Notes: generated from the sequence alone by a model not told the origin. 64,000 nucleotides of DNA from Anarhynchus alexandrinus (GCA_008711295.1 VUYV01000045.1:523216-587215); one strand, 5' to 3'; positions 26,230 through 39,944 are shown, counted from the first letter of the stretch. Numbers and translations are program-made.

Positions 26230-27800
26230 TTTTTTTTGGGCTAAGTAAGCCAAATTTTTAGCCATCATTTGTGTAATATACTCTTCAACCTTCAGATCTT
26301 TATTGAATTCAAGTTGCCATTTCATCACTTACTCGCTTTATGTTGTGAAATCCTTTTCCAACTCATTGCTGTTGGCCCTCACCCTTACTACCCTAACACA
26401 GTGTCATCGGCAAACTTAGTTCTATCACTAACTCACCTTCTTTTCCAGGTCTCTTATTAAAATATTAAATAACAGAGGCACTAATAGAAAGAATTCCCTT
26501 GTGACCTCCCTCCACTGAAAAAAGACCAACCATTACTGTTTGGTTTTGTGTCCCACCTTTTAGCTATCTAGCTCCATGGGGCCTCTCTGTGGCATCTCTG
26601 TTTCTCTGAGAGCTCTTGGAGAGAGAGCTTGTTGAATTACTTCTAGAAATCCAATTAATTTAATTTCTTTTCACATTTGTATTGACTCCAGAACAAAAAT
26701 CCTTTTAGAGAAGCTCCCATGATGACACTTCTGCAAATACTGTATTTATGGATGCTCTAATTGTGGTCCTTGTAGCAGTTTCTGTTAATTTACCCAGTAG
26801 AGATGTCTGGTCACCTGTCTCAGCTACCTTAGGTTTACCTCTCTCTTCCTCCTTTCCCAAATCCTTTTAAGGTTTGACATCCCATTTTGTCATTTCTCTG
26901 TCCTTTGATACTGAGGATTTCACCCTCGAATTTCTTTAAAACTCACCAGCTGGTCCTGGTGACTTCTTATTGTTCTCTTTGTGGATTTTTCTATAGACTC
27001 TTTTACTGACACTTTACCTTTCAGACAGATCCTTCAGTGACCCCCCCTTAAGAAAGGTTCTGTTATTTGAATTTCTCCTAAGGTCTTTGCTATGAGCATG
27101 GATGCAAAAACTTCATTTAGCTTTTCTGCTATAGCCTTTTTTTATCTCAGTGCTCCTTTTACATCTTTATGTTTCAGACTTCTAGACACTCTGGCAAGCT
27201 TCCTGATCTTGATGTACTTAAAAAAACAAAAACCAACCCACCACGGCACACAAACCCCATTGCAAGTTATTTCTCAAACCTTTTTGGCTTGTCTTATTGC
27301 ATTTTTACATTCCATTTGCAGAGGTTTATTTTCTCTTTTATTGTCCTCATGAAGACACCAACTTCAGTTTTTTGAGGAGCTGCTTCAAATAACCTCTTAC
27401 ATTGGTAGTTAGCTATGTTGTTTTTCTACATGTTTACTTTGCATCCCTCAATATATTCTGTATACTACCTAAAAACATTTTGCTCTTCTATTTGTCAACT
27501 TGTTAGTTCCTTTATAGCAACCTCTTTATTTCTATACAATTCCTGTTTTCCAACCAAGCAGTATTTTAGGGGATGAGTTGGCTTGCTCCTACATAGATGC
27601 TTAATTTAAGAGCTTTATGACTGCTATTAAAAATTGGCTCTTTGATAGCAAAATTCCTATATACTTTCAAATTAGTATTTGTTTGTCTTGTAGGTTATGT
27701 GTATAGCTGCTCCCTGAAGCATTCATTAATAGTGTCTGAAGGTTTTGTTTTGCAGTCATGCACAAAATTGATGTTTATTTGATTGTATAGGAGCATTTTC
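26230..27800 (-). mobile_element. ancient CR1-like LINE remnant, copy 1
   Basis: Read on the - strand this is a heavily eroded part of a CR1-family ORF2, spanning the reverse transcriptase start and the linker before it. It matches the old amniote CR1 type abundant in turtles. Recognisable antisense segments include GTCATCGGCAAACTTAG (26404), ACCAGCTGGTCCTGGTGAC (26945), GCTCCTTTTACATCTTTATG (27151), CTTCCTGATCTTGATGTAC (27201) and the block at 27705-27735 (GCTCCCTGAAGCATTCATTA). These align in the same order with the copy at 43.7-45.95 kb. No frame survives. The right edge is uncertain and the element may continue past 27.8 kb. Confidence 0.8.
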
Positions 27801-30800
27801 TGTCTACCACCATAGTTTGTCTCATCTCTGAGGTTTTTGGAATATGTAGCCAGTCACCAGCAACAGCGTAGTTGGAGAAATCGGAAGTATTGAAACCATA
27901 CTGGGTGTTCCTCTTTGTGTTCCTCTCAGTGCAGGTTTGTTTCAAAACTCCCACCCCCTCCCCCCCAAAATAGTGTCATGCAGCTGAATATCTTCCTCTA
28001 CTAAGGATGTTTTTTGAGAGCTACATTTTGTTTCCCGCTGTTCATTCTGAATGTGTCTTCGTAAGTTGCGCTGTATCATACATCTCCTGTACTGTCTTCT
28101 TTTTTATATGTTATGTTCTAAAACATGCCAGCTAAATATGCCCTAGTGACTTTATTAATTGCTGATAGGTCGTTAGCTCAGCTGTTTTTCTTTTCTGAAA
28201 ACCCTGCAATCTGACAATACCTTTCTGATTCTGTGTGATGACCAAATTACTGAATTTGATATGCTGGGATGGGGATTTTGCCTATTTGAAGAATGTGTAG
28301 TGAAAATACAAAGAGGTCACCGTCTTCCTTGTGCTCTCGCAGCCACGTGAAGGAGCTGGAACAGCCTCGGCAGAGATGGGCAGCTCCGAGTGGCAGTGCT
28401 GCTTGGGTTTTTCACATCATTGAGTGCTGCAGTAAATCCCAAACACATTGTTCTTCTCTTGGCTCTTATTGGTCTTGGCATCTGGATGCTGTGAGGATTT
28501 GTAAGGTGGACCTTGGCAAACGCACCTCTCTGCTGTAGCGTTTGCCTTGTGGATAATTCCCACAGTACAAGCACAGAGCTTTTACAGTCCTGTTTTCAGA
28601 GCTTGCATGGCTAAAAAGGTCTGCTCTGACCATCCTGGTTGACTTGCTGTGTAGCACAACCTGTAGGAGCTCTCTGAATTACTTTCTTTTTGAAATTATA
28701 GATGGTTTAGGAAAGAAACTCTTTGCTTCGTTGTAAGACTACTTTACATCAGTCTGGACAAGTGCAGAGTAGTTTTTCAGTGGGTAATTATCTGTACTGT
28801 AAAAAAGCTTATTTCTGGCCCTTACATGCGTTATCCCAGTAGATTTGTCTGTGACAAATAGAGGCAAATGGGTCTCTTCTTGCTATTCTGTCTTTCCCTA
28901 TGGAGCTATATCACACGAGGATTACACTGACCATATGGGCACAGGGTAGTATTGGCAGGTCCTGTTCAGCTGCCTGCTAGTACACCAAATTTTTGTGAGT
29001 CACTTCTCCTCAGGGCAGAGAACCATGTCTAGCAAATATCTTGCATTCCCCCTCCCTTAGATATATGCTTTTATATTTAGCTATATTGGAAATGATATTG
29101 TTTCCCTGAAGGAAGGTTATAACCCAATCCATGTTGGGTTTCATCGTTAAAAGTATTATTTATTTATTTATTATTCTTCCAAATATTGTATTTTTCTGCC
29201 TATCTGGTTAGTAATGCTATTATTCTTACCTGACACTAAGGAAAATGCATAATAGTATAGCTACCCTACCCAACCTGTGAATTGCAGTAGGACATGCTTG
29301 GTTGTTGATGTTTCCCCATTCACAGTTGCATTTTTTTAAAGTCTACTAAACAGTTTTCTTTCATTTTTATATATGACAATTTGTTTTGTTTCATACTTTT
29401 ACCTTAATCAAATTGTCAGACTACTGCATCAAATGCTTAAATTTCACAATGGTATTGCTTCCATCGGCCAAATATCTTGAATTAATAGTTGCTCAGTTAG
29501 TTTGAGATAAGTCACCATACACTTATATAACCTTATTGGTTGATATTATCACATTAGTCTCTAATTCTTAATTAAAACCCTGATTTCCCTTGAGAGTAGA
29601 ATCAGATATTGTGCCCAAGTTAATTGGGTTATCCTGTTTATCTCTTTAAAATTCTAGTATACTAGCTTTCTTCCCCCCGAGTCTTGGAAGTTTCAGGTGT
29701 TTCAGAACTTATTGAATATCATAGTCCAAGTGCAGAGAAGTCATTGGCTGGCTCTTGTAAGTCTTCTAGCAATTTTTTCAGACATACTAGCTAAAAATGT
29801 GATGTCAGTAACTGCAGCTTAACATTCTTGTGAATTGTTACAAGGAGGGAAAGTGATACAGCATCATCTGGTTTCTCCCCCCAAACCAGAACACATTTGC
29901 TGAATGTTGCAGTGGTTTTTTGTGTTACTGTTATTGAGCATACCAATGTTTCATTCGAAGAATAGTCTGATGCCAATATAAGGATTCCTTTTTGTTCCCT
30001 AAAGATTTTAGAAAACTGCCTTCCTTGCCTGAACTGCTGCCTTCTTTTTGTGTCCCTTTGTTTCTGTTATTAGTTTTCTAGAATTCCTGAAATGATGTCT
30101 TCTGTCTTATATCTGTTTTCACTTTACAGATAGAGTCTCTGCACATATTGAAGCTTGCAGTTATAGTTTGAGAATCTAAAGTTTTATCTCCCACAACTAT
30201 TATTAAATTTATAATTTTTCACTTGTTGTTCACCTGTTAAGTCAAATTTAATTTTCCTTTTTATTTTTTGAACTATGGTATTTTGTTGAATTATAGCTTT
30301 TCCCAACAGCTAGTAAAATATGCTTAAAATTTTTCAAATGCTATTCATATTTTCTAGGCAAATGCTTGGTCTCAACTGATTTTTTTTTTTTATATCTGTG
30401 AAACTGGCCCTTTAAAACTAGAAAGGGTGTTTGTGTGTATATATATAAATGATTTGGATTTGATGTTATTTACACATTATTGCAGTCAAATTGTTATCAG
30501 TTGCATCTATGTGATTGTAAACTTTTTTGTTAAATTATTATCTTCTTTCGTCTTTTTGTCAAATGATATGTAATTCCCCCATTCAGCAATTTTTATATGA
30601 GAAATTACTGTGTATGACTTTTAGGCTATCTAAAGATGCTGTAATATTGAAAACTCATAAAAAGCCCCCTATGACAAGGATGGCTCACATCCTGTATTTA
30701 GTTTCATTTTAGGCTTCTGCTGAGCCTTTCTCTTCTTTCTTTAGATACTATTACTCTTTGATTTGTTGCTTTTCTTTCCTTGATTGTTAATTCCTCTGCC

Positions 30801-31944
30801 TTGCAAAATATATCATTAACTTTATTTGTAGTGTGCTTCGTGTATTTAACAACATACTTGAAGTTAAGAACATAAGAGCTTTTCTGGATCTAGGCCCTAG
30901 TCTCTGCTTTCTTTTTTATGACCACTTTTATCTTGCTTTTCACTTTCTTATCACCCATTATTCTTTTTGTATTATTTCCTTACCTTGTCTACACATTCCA
31001 CATCTCTCTTGCAATTTCCTTTTTTGCCTTCTCTGCTCCCCAGCCCTCCTTTTTCAGTCTTTTCCATCTCTCCCCACAGTTTATGGCTCTGAAGAATGAC
31101 TTACATTATCAAAGTTACTACTCTTGGCATTGTATGCTTTTACAGTGTCACACTAGTGTTGAAACAGCCTACCTTGAGAAAATATCTGTACTTTAGAAGT
31201 GATATGTACATCCAGAAATACTAGGAAAGTAATCATTAACACCCATTTTTTTCCTTTCTTGTTCTTATTTCTAGTATAACTTCTGGGTTTTAATATTGGA
31301 ATTAAGAACACTCAGTGGATATAGTGATTGATAATGTTTTTGCGACCTGTTCCCTTTCCCTTCATGGAACTGTTGATGCTGCTATCCTAAAAAAGCAGTC
31401 AGTGGAGACATAAAGAAATACTACGGGTGAAATGAAGAGCTAATGCAAAACGCATTCACTGTTCTGCATTGTCAGAGTTCATAGGTTCTTGCAAAATCAT
31501 TGAGATTCATGAACTTTAAGCCGTGAACCTTACCCCTGTTTGGTAAATGAGAGCATTGGCATTATTTCCTACTTGAGGACAGCTTTTTTTCCTTCTGTTT
31601 CTCCTTCTCTTCTTCCTCCCTTCCCTCTTACTCTGCCACCCCTTCTTTCCTTGTAACAGAGTTGTTCTGTTCGTACTAGAATGGCTGTTAAATTGAAATA
31701 GAAAAATAAGTCACCTGCTAACTTCAGAGGATGTTAACCTGCTTTGGGAATCACTAATTAAAATGAAATAGTTGCAAAAGAACATGGTGGTTTGATTTCA
31801 GCAATTTTCTTCACTTTTTCTTGGCAACCATAACAGGAAAGTTGATTTTCTGCTCTGTTGATGGTAGGTATTTGAACCAACAACTTGGTTGTCTTAGTTG
31901 ATCCAGATGCTTCAGCAAGTGATGTAAAGAAACCTCCCCTGTGT
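27801..31944. other. mostly non-coding; one weak exon candidate
   Basis: AT-rich sequence, possibly with more eroded old repeat near 27.8-28.1 kb. It holds a GC-rich block at 28.3-28.5 kb (listed separately) and a short TTTA-type run at 29157-29172. A stretch near 30866 (AAGAACATAAGAGCTTTTC) faintly resembles the end of the old CR1 family but was too weak to call. Confidence 0.45.
28343..28500 (+). CDS. weak exon candidate
   Basis: A strong acceptor (CTTCCTTGTGCTCTCGCAG) precedes a locally GC-rich segment that is open for 52 codons, reading HVKELEQPRQRWAAPSG and onward. It ends at ATTT|GTAAGG, a near-consensus donor. Phases would be 2 in and 1 out. That does not follow directly from the 25.5 kb exon, which ends in phase 0. 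It could follow the 19.2 kb exon if 25.5 kb is skipped, and its outgoing phase fits the 55.1 kb candidate. No homology is recognised, and a chance combination is quite possible. Confidence 0.2.
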
Positions 31945-32066
31945 CATAGAATCATAGAATGGTTTAGGTTGGAAAGGACCTTGAAGATCGTTGAGTCCCA
32001 ACCCCCCTGCCATAGGCAGGGACACCTCCCACTAGACCAGGTTGCCCAAGGCCACGTCCAGCCTGG
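31945..32066 (-). mobile_element. CR1 LINE, 122-bp 3' fragment (young subfamily)
   Basis: Read on the - strand it runs from CCAGGCTGGACGTGGCC to the tail ATTCTATGATTCTATG. It differs at only 3 of 122 positions from the end of the + strand copy at 34925-35046, so both come from one young subfamily. It keeps only the last codons of ORF2 and the 3' UTR. Confidence 0.97.
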
Positions 32067-34334
32067 TCATGTTTTGTTTTGGTTTTGACCTGCGGGTCAG
32101 TTTATAAGGTAATGTGATGCATGGGCTAAACAAGACACACGGGCCTCCTTCATCCCTGTGGGGGATTTCTTGCAGTCTGCTGGCGTGCCCACCCATTCTG
32201 CAGACTGTAACATGGCAACTGCTCGTAAAGAAAACTTGAAGTAACATTTCCTGTCTTTGTAGCCTTCTTTGTCCTGGAAACAAGGGGCAGTGTAGGAAGA
32301 ATTCACCTCCAGCTCAGCTGAACTGCTCCTAACGTTGCTGGAAAGATGCCCTGGTGGTACGCACTCTGGCTGGGCCTGGGCTTCAAGGTGTATTCAGCTT
32401 TGCTGTGTGCTTCCATACTATTTCTCTTCAACACAAGGTTGCGGTTACCACTCGATGCCACTCCTTGGTCAGGAGGAAACTCTTTAGTCCCTTTGCTGAT
32501 GAACTTTCTACTGCCTGACAGTCACCACTTTTCGTTTTTGTTCTCTTTCTGTTCTCGTTTTTGCTCCCTTTCTCTTTTCCTCCAGGCTTTAGCCTCTGCA
32601 CTGTCCCTCCATTCTCTCTGTACCTTCTCAGCTGGTGACACCGCTGACCAAGACTTCACTGTCTGCTCTGCCCTGCATGGTAGCTCCCTACATGCCTGCT
32701 GCTCCCTGATTCCTTCACGGATGGTCCTCGCTCCTCCAAGCGACGGGGTCTGCTGAGGGCAGACACTGTATGGAGGTCTCCCTAGAGCCTGCAGCTACCA
32801 GCTCCATCACTCTGCAGCTGATGTGCGTGCCAGGAAGGTTTGCACATGTTGTCTTGAGCAGGGAGGAGAAGCATAGCCAGAACAGTGAAGTGTTCAAATG
32901 GCTCAGACATTGAAGAAGCATCTGAGTTTTTTTCTCAATCTTGAGCGGATTAGGAAACTTTGATTAATTTCATGGTTCAAAGTTGGGTTGGGCTGCAAAA
33001 GTGTTTTCAGGTAGTACACAGAAATCGAAAGGGAAATTCAGCTAAATTTAACAGCCTTCAGATTCTGCAGCTCATTCTCACTTCAAAGTCAAACTGCCAC
33101 AAAATCTGTGTGAAAGAAGTGAAGCACAAAGCTGCAATTTTTGTAATTACCTTTGAAGCAACTATTTTTTTCTTTTGGAGAACAGCTGCTTCCTTCTCTT
33201 AGTCTGAACAAGTATTGTGAAAGACTTAGGCTTCATTCTATAATGAATACATTCATATATATGTGTGTGTCTGTACACACATACATATTTAAATATTCAT
33301 CTCTATAATTAATATGCCATTAGCACAGAAACAATATCATATCTCAAGAAGTTCATTTTGGAGAGGGGCTGCTTGGCTTTACCTCTCCTATTGTCCCTGC
33401 AACATCTTTCCTTTCAGACCTGAAAGTATATTTTGCTTTTGCTTTGGAAACTATTTATACTCAAATTATCATGTTTCTTGAATATGCATTCTGTGTAGAT
33501 TTCTGTGTGTTTTACTTAGGTTATTAAAGGGTTGCCTTGGCACCTTTCAATACAGCTTGTCCTGCAAAGCCATATGAGTTAGGAAAACAGTGAAGGCAGT
33601 TGGATTCATGAACATGTGAGTTTTTTGAATTATTCTTTTGTGTGGGCAGAGAAGAGGATTTCTTATTTTACCTGAATTACTTTATTCATTCTGTAAAAAC
33701 TTGTTGTAAAGGTGATTGAAAGCTTGATGTTGTTGTGTATAAAGAGCTGAAGTATTTAGAACATGCAGCAAAAGAGACATATGCTCTCTTTATATATTTC
33801 TTTCTTTGAAGTGAGCCTGCCACAGCTGAAAAACTGGAAATAATGACAATGCGAAAGTAGATAAATGGAAGAAACACCTCTTCACTGTGGAGAGTAAAGG
33901 AAGTATTTCAACAAGGGACCAAAAAAAAAGTTGTATTTGGGAAGGAATGCCAAAGCGTTGCTCAAAGTTTTCAGAGGACAAAATACTGGTTAAAAAAAGA
34001 GGACCTTGGATTAGGGTTATCGGGACAGTTTGGTCAGTTTAGTTCAAACAACCAACCAATGTTTTATTTTGGCCACATACAGGGTGATCGGTCTGCGCTT
34101 GTCCTGACATATTTTGGATGTGCCCACATTAGGAAGTAGTGCAGCAGAATGGAAACAGGCCTAGAAAGCAAGACCGCTGGTGCTGAGGGACCTCACCTCC
34201 ACACTGGATGTGCTACAGGGGATTTTGCTTTGGAAAAGCTGTAGTCTGGTGGAGTAACCCCACCCTTAATTTGTAGGAGACCTCTAGGAGAACATCTGGC
34301 TTAGTTTCAACCAAAGGGAATCACCGTTATAAAT
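32067..34334. other. non-coding, no gene seen
   Basis: This stretch includes a 136-codon frame at 32346-32756 made of pyrimidine-rich, Leu/Ser/Phe-biased codons, judged to be chance. At 33260-33283 a short TG/CA microsatellite forms a small inverted repeat (TATGTGTGT and ACACACATA). No other feature was seen. Confidence 0.5.
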
Positions 34335-35057
34335 GGTGGTGGCTGGAGTGCAGCACTGAGGAGAAGGACCTGGGTGTGCTGATCGACGAGAAGCTCAACA
34401 TGAGCCAGCAATGTGCGATCGCAGCCCAGAAGGCCAACCGCATCCTGGGCTGCATCAAAAGAAGTGTGGCCAGCAGGGCGAGGGAGGTGATTCTGCCCCT
34501 CTACTCCACTCTCGTGAGACCCCACCTGGAGTACTGCGTCCAGCTCTGGAGTCCCCAACATAAGAAGGACATGGACCTGTTGGAGCGTGTCCAGAGGAGG
34601 GCCACGAGGATGATCCGAGGGCTGGAGCACCTCTCCTATGAGGAGAGGCTGAAGGAGTTGGGGCTGTTCAGCCTGGAGAAGAGAAGGCTCCGCGGAGATC
34701 TTATTGCAGCCTTCCACTAGGGGCCTAGGGGGCCTACAGGAGAGCTGGGGAAGGACTTTTTCCTGGGGCATGTAGTGACAGGACAAGGGGGAATGGCTTC
34801 AAACTGGAAGAGGGCAGGTTTAGATTGAACATTAGGAAGAAGTTTTTCACTTTGAGGGTGGTGAGGCACTGGAACAGGTTGCCCAGAGAGGTTGTTGAGG
34901 CCCCATCCCTGGAGGTGTTCAAGGCCAGGCTGGACGTGGCCTTGGGCAACCTGGTCTAGTGGGAGGTGTCCCTGCCTATGGCAGGGGGGTTGGAACTCGA
35001 TGATCTTCAAGGTCCTTTCCAACCTAAACCATTCTATGATTCTATGATTCTGTGATT
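34335..35057 (+). mobile_element. CR1 LINE, 5'-truncated (young, GC-rich copy)
   Basis: This fragment begins in the ORF2 region just after the catalytic core ([19 protein letters not shown]) and continues through [38 protein letters not shown] and [21 protein letters not shown]. The frame stays open from 34376 to a stop at 34718, where small changes break it. The 3' UTR ends in two ATTCTATG octamers and ATTCTGTG. Low decay and retained CpGs mark it as the youngest copy in the window together with 31945-32066. Confidence 0.97.
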
Positions 35058-38000
35058 AATTTCTGTGTATGAATAATAGTTTCATAATACATATTTCCTT
35101 GAAGTAACAGGTGAAAATATAGGAAGGTCAAAAGTTTGGGGAAAAAGATGCAAATATTTAGGAAGCGGATAATTAACCATTGGAAAAGATGCAATTCTCT
35201 AATTAATTTTCAAGGCAGAGATTATCTTTTAGAAAATCCATTCAGATACACAAGTCATTGTACTAGATTATAGTTTATGAAAGTGGGCTGTGTGGGAAGA
35301 AGATCAATGCCTGGAGTACTGGACTCGGAAGCAAATTTTCCTGGGTCCGTTTAACATGCACAGGTTGTGCCTAGGTCTTGGTCTTTACTGCTCCTGACCC
35401 ATTGTCCCCTGGCTCTAATTCTGTCTGCGGAAAATTTCTTGTGTGACTCCTGGGAGCCTTCCCCATTGCCATTTCTGACTTAGCCAGGGGTAGCACTAGA
35501 TAGCTGTGGTATGCTTTTAATTAATGAATATTGCCAGATTTCTTGAAATCTTCATGCTGGTAGTGCTACAGTAATGTGAAATCTTATTGCCTGAGTATTA
35601 CTGGCCACAGTTGTTCTATTCACATACACATCCTTGAATGTTTTAACCTTATGTTTTCAGTTTATTTTTATCTTTAAAAGCCTGTCTGCTTTTTAAAAGA
35701 TTTCTAGTTGTTTGGAAAACAGCTTCTGTATCAAACTCCTCCACAGATGAAGAACTCTCTATACACCTTGTGAACTTTTTTTATTTCCAGCCATCCTCGC
35801 TTGCTTTTTTTTTTTCCCTTTATCTCTTCGCTTGCCTGTTCGTTTGTCTGGGTACCCTTAGCAACATCTTTTACTAATGGAAAAATAGCAATGCTTTCTG
35901 TAGTATCACTGCAACTGAATCAGAAACAGAATCTACTTGACAAAGTATCTAGGTTTTCAGTCCCACTGTTCCTTCTATTATCCTGAACATTTAATATTAC
36001 GTATCAGGGAGTTCTACAGATTCTGAGTTTGTGTTTTTCATAGTTGTTATTGCAATGTTATGTGGAATTAAGAACTGGAAAAACAGTCAACTCTGTATAG
36101 TAGGTTCTTTGCCTCTGGATTGGATGAAGAAAATCTTCCCCCCTCATAATTTGTACAATTGCATATTATGGATTGCAATCTCCAGAGAAATCACTTTGCG
36201 GAGTTCCTCTATAGAGACAAAAGAGTCAGACAGTGATAATTCACTGTTCTCTCATTTTACTTCTGAGGAATTCTCTGTAAGAACTGCAGTCTCAATTTTT
36301 GCATCAACTCCCTTAATTCTGGAGGCCAGGGGGTGCTATAGGTATATGCATTATAATCTATGTAGGCTTAGTAGTCAATATAGAGGGCTCATGAAACCTG
36401 TTGTATTTTTTTTCTTGCTTTTCTGATTTCTGAGCATTTCGTTTCTTAAAGAAATTATTTCAATGGCAGAAGAGATGTGTGTGTGTACGTGTCCTGATTT
36501 GACTTTAGACAGGTCCTTGGATTTCTAGTATGATTTCTATATATATGCGTCTTATCTGAATGAGGGAATGGATAAATGGGGCTTAGGCCTGGGAGTTCAG
36601 CCCTGGGAAATTATGAACCTTATACTGATAAAATGGTTTCTTTTGTTAAGAAGAGAGAACTTGCGGCATGGAATGAAATGGGAGAGAAATATTTTATTTC
36701 CCAGATACAACCCCCATATATAAATACATGTAAATAAAGTACATATACTTAAGTTTATTTTTACATTGTTTTCATGGTGGGGAAATTTTGAAAAAATAAT
36801 TTCCTTAATCAAATCTTTATTATTTGAAAATACATTTTATTACATTTCAATATTAGACAAGACTAAATTATTTGAATTACATACTCTCAAAACCAGTTTA
36901 GTTATTCCTTTTCTCCTGCTCTAATCATTCAGATGTGTGTGAGCAGCAAGGAAATGTATAAGTCTATGCATTTTCTTGGATATTCATATAGCCTGATTGC
37001 AAAGGAGACATCAGTAAATTCACACAGAGCATATCGTATCTGATTTTGTTTGTGTGTTAGAATCTCTGATGAACTAATAATTGATCAGACAGATGGTTTG
37101 TGGGTAGTAAGCCCTGAGCAAAGTTTTTTTCAACAGCACAATGTTTTCCTGGAGGTGGTTATTTGAGACTGCACCTTTTTTATCATAATTTCTGATTGCC
37201 TGTTCTAACACACTACATTATGTTACTGACTATTAGAAAGCAATATACCTGATTTGAAAAGTCAGCTATTAAATTAATAATTTCTTTATTTCTCACTGCC
37301 AACTGTGCAGGATTAAATGTATATATCATTCCTGTCTTAAAGGTAGCACATGAGCATGTTCTGCAGACATGAATAATGCCTGCTAGCTTTGTGTACATAC
37401 ACTGGTGTGTGTATGTGTGCATTTACACAGAGGTTTTCCCAGTGTTTTGGTTTGTTACCAGAGGATCTTGACCGACTTGCATGTGTTTCATGTGTGTTTG
37501 AAAATCACTTCAGGTGGGGGGGGTTTGGAGTTGAGTTTATATTTAAAAATAATCAAAATAAAAATTAGTTGCTAGTAAGAATATCCTTTCAGGTACTAAA
37601 ATTAATTTACCTGCTTAAAAATGAATGGAGTACCACCAAAAAGGGTATGGGCACAGTACTTGAATGTTGACATTGCACGAAAATAAGTAAGGCAGTAGTG
37701 GCCAGCCCAGCCCAAACCACGACAACAGTGGTTTCACTTTATGGAGAGTTTGATAGCAATGCTGACTTGAGATGTTCCTGCCCTCCTGCTGGTGATTCTC
37801 ACAGAGTTACTGTATCACCCCTCCAGCAGCGCAGGCTCCACTGTCTATTGAACTGTATTGTAATTCAGATCAGGGAACTGATCTAAAAAAACCGAGGTGA
37901 AGTGTGCGTATATGTTCATTTTAATCTTGGATCAGAAAACCATGCAACCCGCAAATGGTTCTTCTGGTCCCGCTGAAGGAGTGGCTTAGGTTTATGAAGG

Positions 38001-39944
38001 AGCTACCAGAAAATGGAAGGTCAAGAATCCTGTAAATTGGAAAATAAGCATTAAGAAAAAGAGACGTTGTCTAAATCCCACCTTGTGCTCCGGGTCAGGT
38101 GGGAAACCTAAAGTCCCGTTGAAGGCAAAGGGCCTCTTGGTGCGCTGGAAGGTGCTATGGCATTGAGGGTTTAAAATAGGCAGCAAGAAGGATATGGTCA
38201 GTGTTGCACGCTGGATTTGTAAGCTGAACACACATATTTTCTTCACATAGGGGTTTGTCTTTAGTGTCCTTGTTTCTTTTTTAACCGTTTCAAAGAAAAA
38301 CAAAGGCGCAATACTTGTAGGAGTAGAGTCCTGGGCTGACGACTCGCAATGACTGGAGAAAAGGTTATGGAAGGGTTTTGACATGAAGCCATTACTTGAG
38401 ATTAGGGAAATTTTCTCTGTTGATCTGTATAGAAATTATTTGTGTCCGATTTTGCTGGTTGTATTTGCATAAAAGGGGTTTCTAGTGTGCAAACTCTGAC
38501 CTGTGATGATTGTGGGTGCCCTTTTTCCTTTAAGGCAATCAGTATTAGCTACATTCAGTGCCACAGTTTAACTGTCTTTGGCCTGAATGCTAATTACTCC
38601 TTAAAGATCCTCTGTTAGACAAAATATATTATTGTTATTACATGCAAAATGATTTTTCTTTAAAGGGTCAACTTTAAGTCACCACCAGGTTATCTAAAAG
38701 CTTCTTTTACTCGTTTCTCTATGTATCTGAACAGTGTATAAATGCAATAATTTCATGGAGAACTAAACTGCATCATCTTAGTGTTTTGGAGGCATCTTTT
38801 TTTTTTTCTCCTGGTTAGATCCAGGAAGAGAAGAGGAAAACTAGACAAAATCGTTTGGAATAAATTCTTGGTGACTTTTTTTTCTACTGCAAGTCAAGAG
38901 GAAGTTTTGGAGACATTTTTAAAAGAATAGTGTGTTTGTTGTGGTTACTCCATAAACGTTGCTTGCCTTCCTCTTTCCATTTATTTTTGGAATGCTGTTT
39001 TGTATGAGAATAAGGAAAGACTTTTGTCATTCAGTTTGATATTTAATGGCAGATATCACAGCACTCCTTAGTTTATGAGGCAATGTCTGTTGGCACGTGT
39101 TCCAGCACGTTGCCTGGGAAACAATGTGTTTTCTCCATTTACATTAAAGTATTCCCTCAGCTGTGAAACTGTATTTTAGGAAATCGAAAGCAAAGTATGC
39201 ATGGATGCTTATACTTGATGCCTTACTGCTAATGAGAAAGATGCTTTTAATTACTTTTCCAGTGATGTGTTCACCAGATAAATACTGAACATCATAGGAA
39301 AAATATGAAGATTGTTAACTTTGAAAGAACTGCTATTACATTCTTAAATCAGCTTTATTGTGTATGCATAGTATATGATAGAATTGTAATTACATGATTG
39401 CATGATATTTCTTATAAAATTACTGCAGGCACAAAATACAGCGTGCGTAACTGATGAACAACTGTTCCATGTTTCATCATCATTGTGTAATGTATGGTAA
39501 AGTCCTTATTTTAAATGTTGAGATGAAAATATTAAGGAGACTTACATTAAGTTTATTAATTTCCTTGTAAGTCTTTAGGTGGTTTAATATAAGACACCAT
39601 TTCAAAATCACTGAGGCCAAGAAGGGAGTATTATTTCTACTTTAGAGATTGTGAATGGGATAAAAATTAGATTAGTAGAATTTAGAGACGTTTAGACCTG
39701 ATTTTTCTCAGGACTTAGCATTATAAAGCATTTTAAATATTCATATCTAACCTTCAGGCATAAGTGGCAGTTTTAAGTTCTCACCTCCTCTGTAAATCAG
39801 ACATGGTTTCTTAGGTTAAGATTCTGAAGGTGAAGATGTTGCTGGAAATAGTTTAGATATGATTAAAAAAACCTTCTTTGCCTTCTTTGCCTATGTTTTC
39901 AGTCCTGATTTATGGCACAGGCAGGATAGCTGAAAAGAATGAGT
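35058..39944. other. non-coding, no gene supported
   Basis: AT-rich sequence. A possible short exon at 36186-36276 (acceptor TCTCCAG, donor TCT|GTAAGA, reading EITLRSSSIETKESDSD) has a poor pyrimidine tract and is not called. A segment near 35310-35350 vaguely resembles the tRNA-like head of a MIR-type SINE. A run of eight G lies near 37515. Confidence 0.45.

Noticed and set aside
30860..30910. Possible end of the ancient CR1-like family (AAGAACATAAGAGC)
   Set aside because: Similarity is limited to about 14 bases and does not continue into the ACTGGGTCAGACC part.
32346..32756. A 136-codon open frame on the + strand
   Set aside because: It is driven by pyrimidine-rich sequence (Leu, Ser, Phe, Cys), with no domain, no splice signals at its ends and no recognised product.
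35300..35420. Possible MIR-type SINE (sense) near GGACTCGGAAGCAAATTTTC
   Set aside because: Only the tRNA-like head vaguely fits. The central core expected next could not be followed.
36186..36276. Possible 91-bp exon between TCTCCAG and GTAAGA
   Set aside because: The region before the acceptor lacks a pyrimidine tract, and the segment is short enough for the donor to be chance. It is kept only as a note.
37992..38384. A 130-codon frame on the - strand
   Set aside because: There is no start context, splice signal or domain. Its length is within the range of chance frames seen elsewhere in the window.
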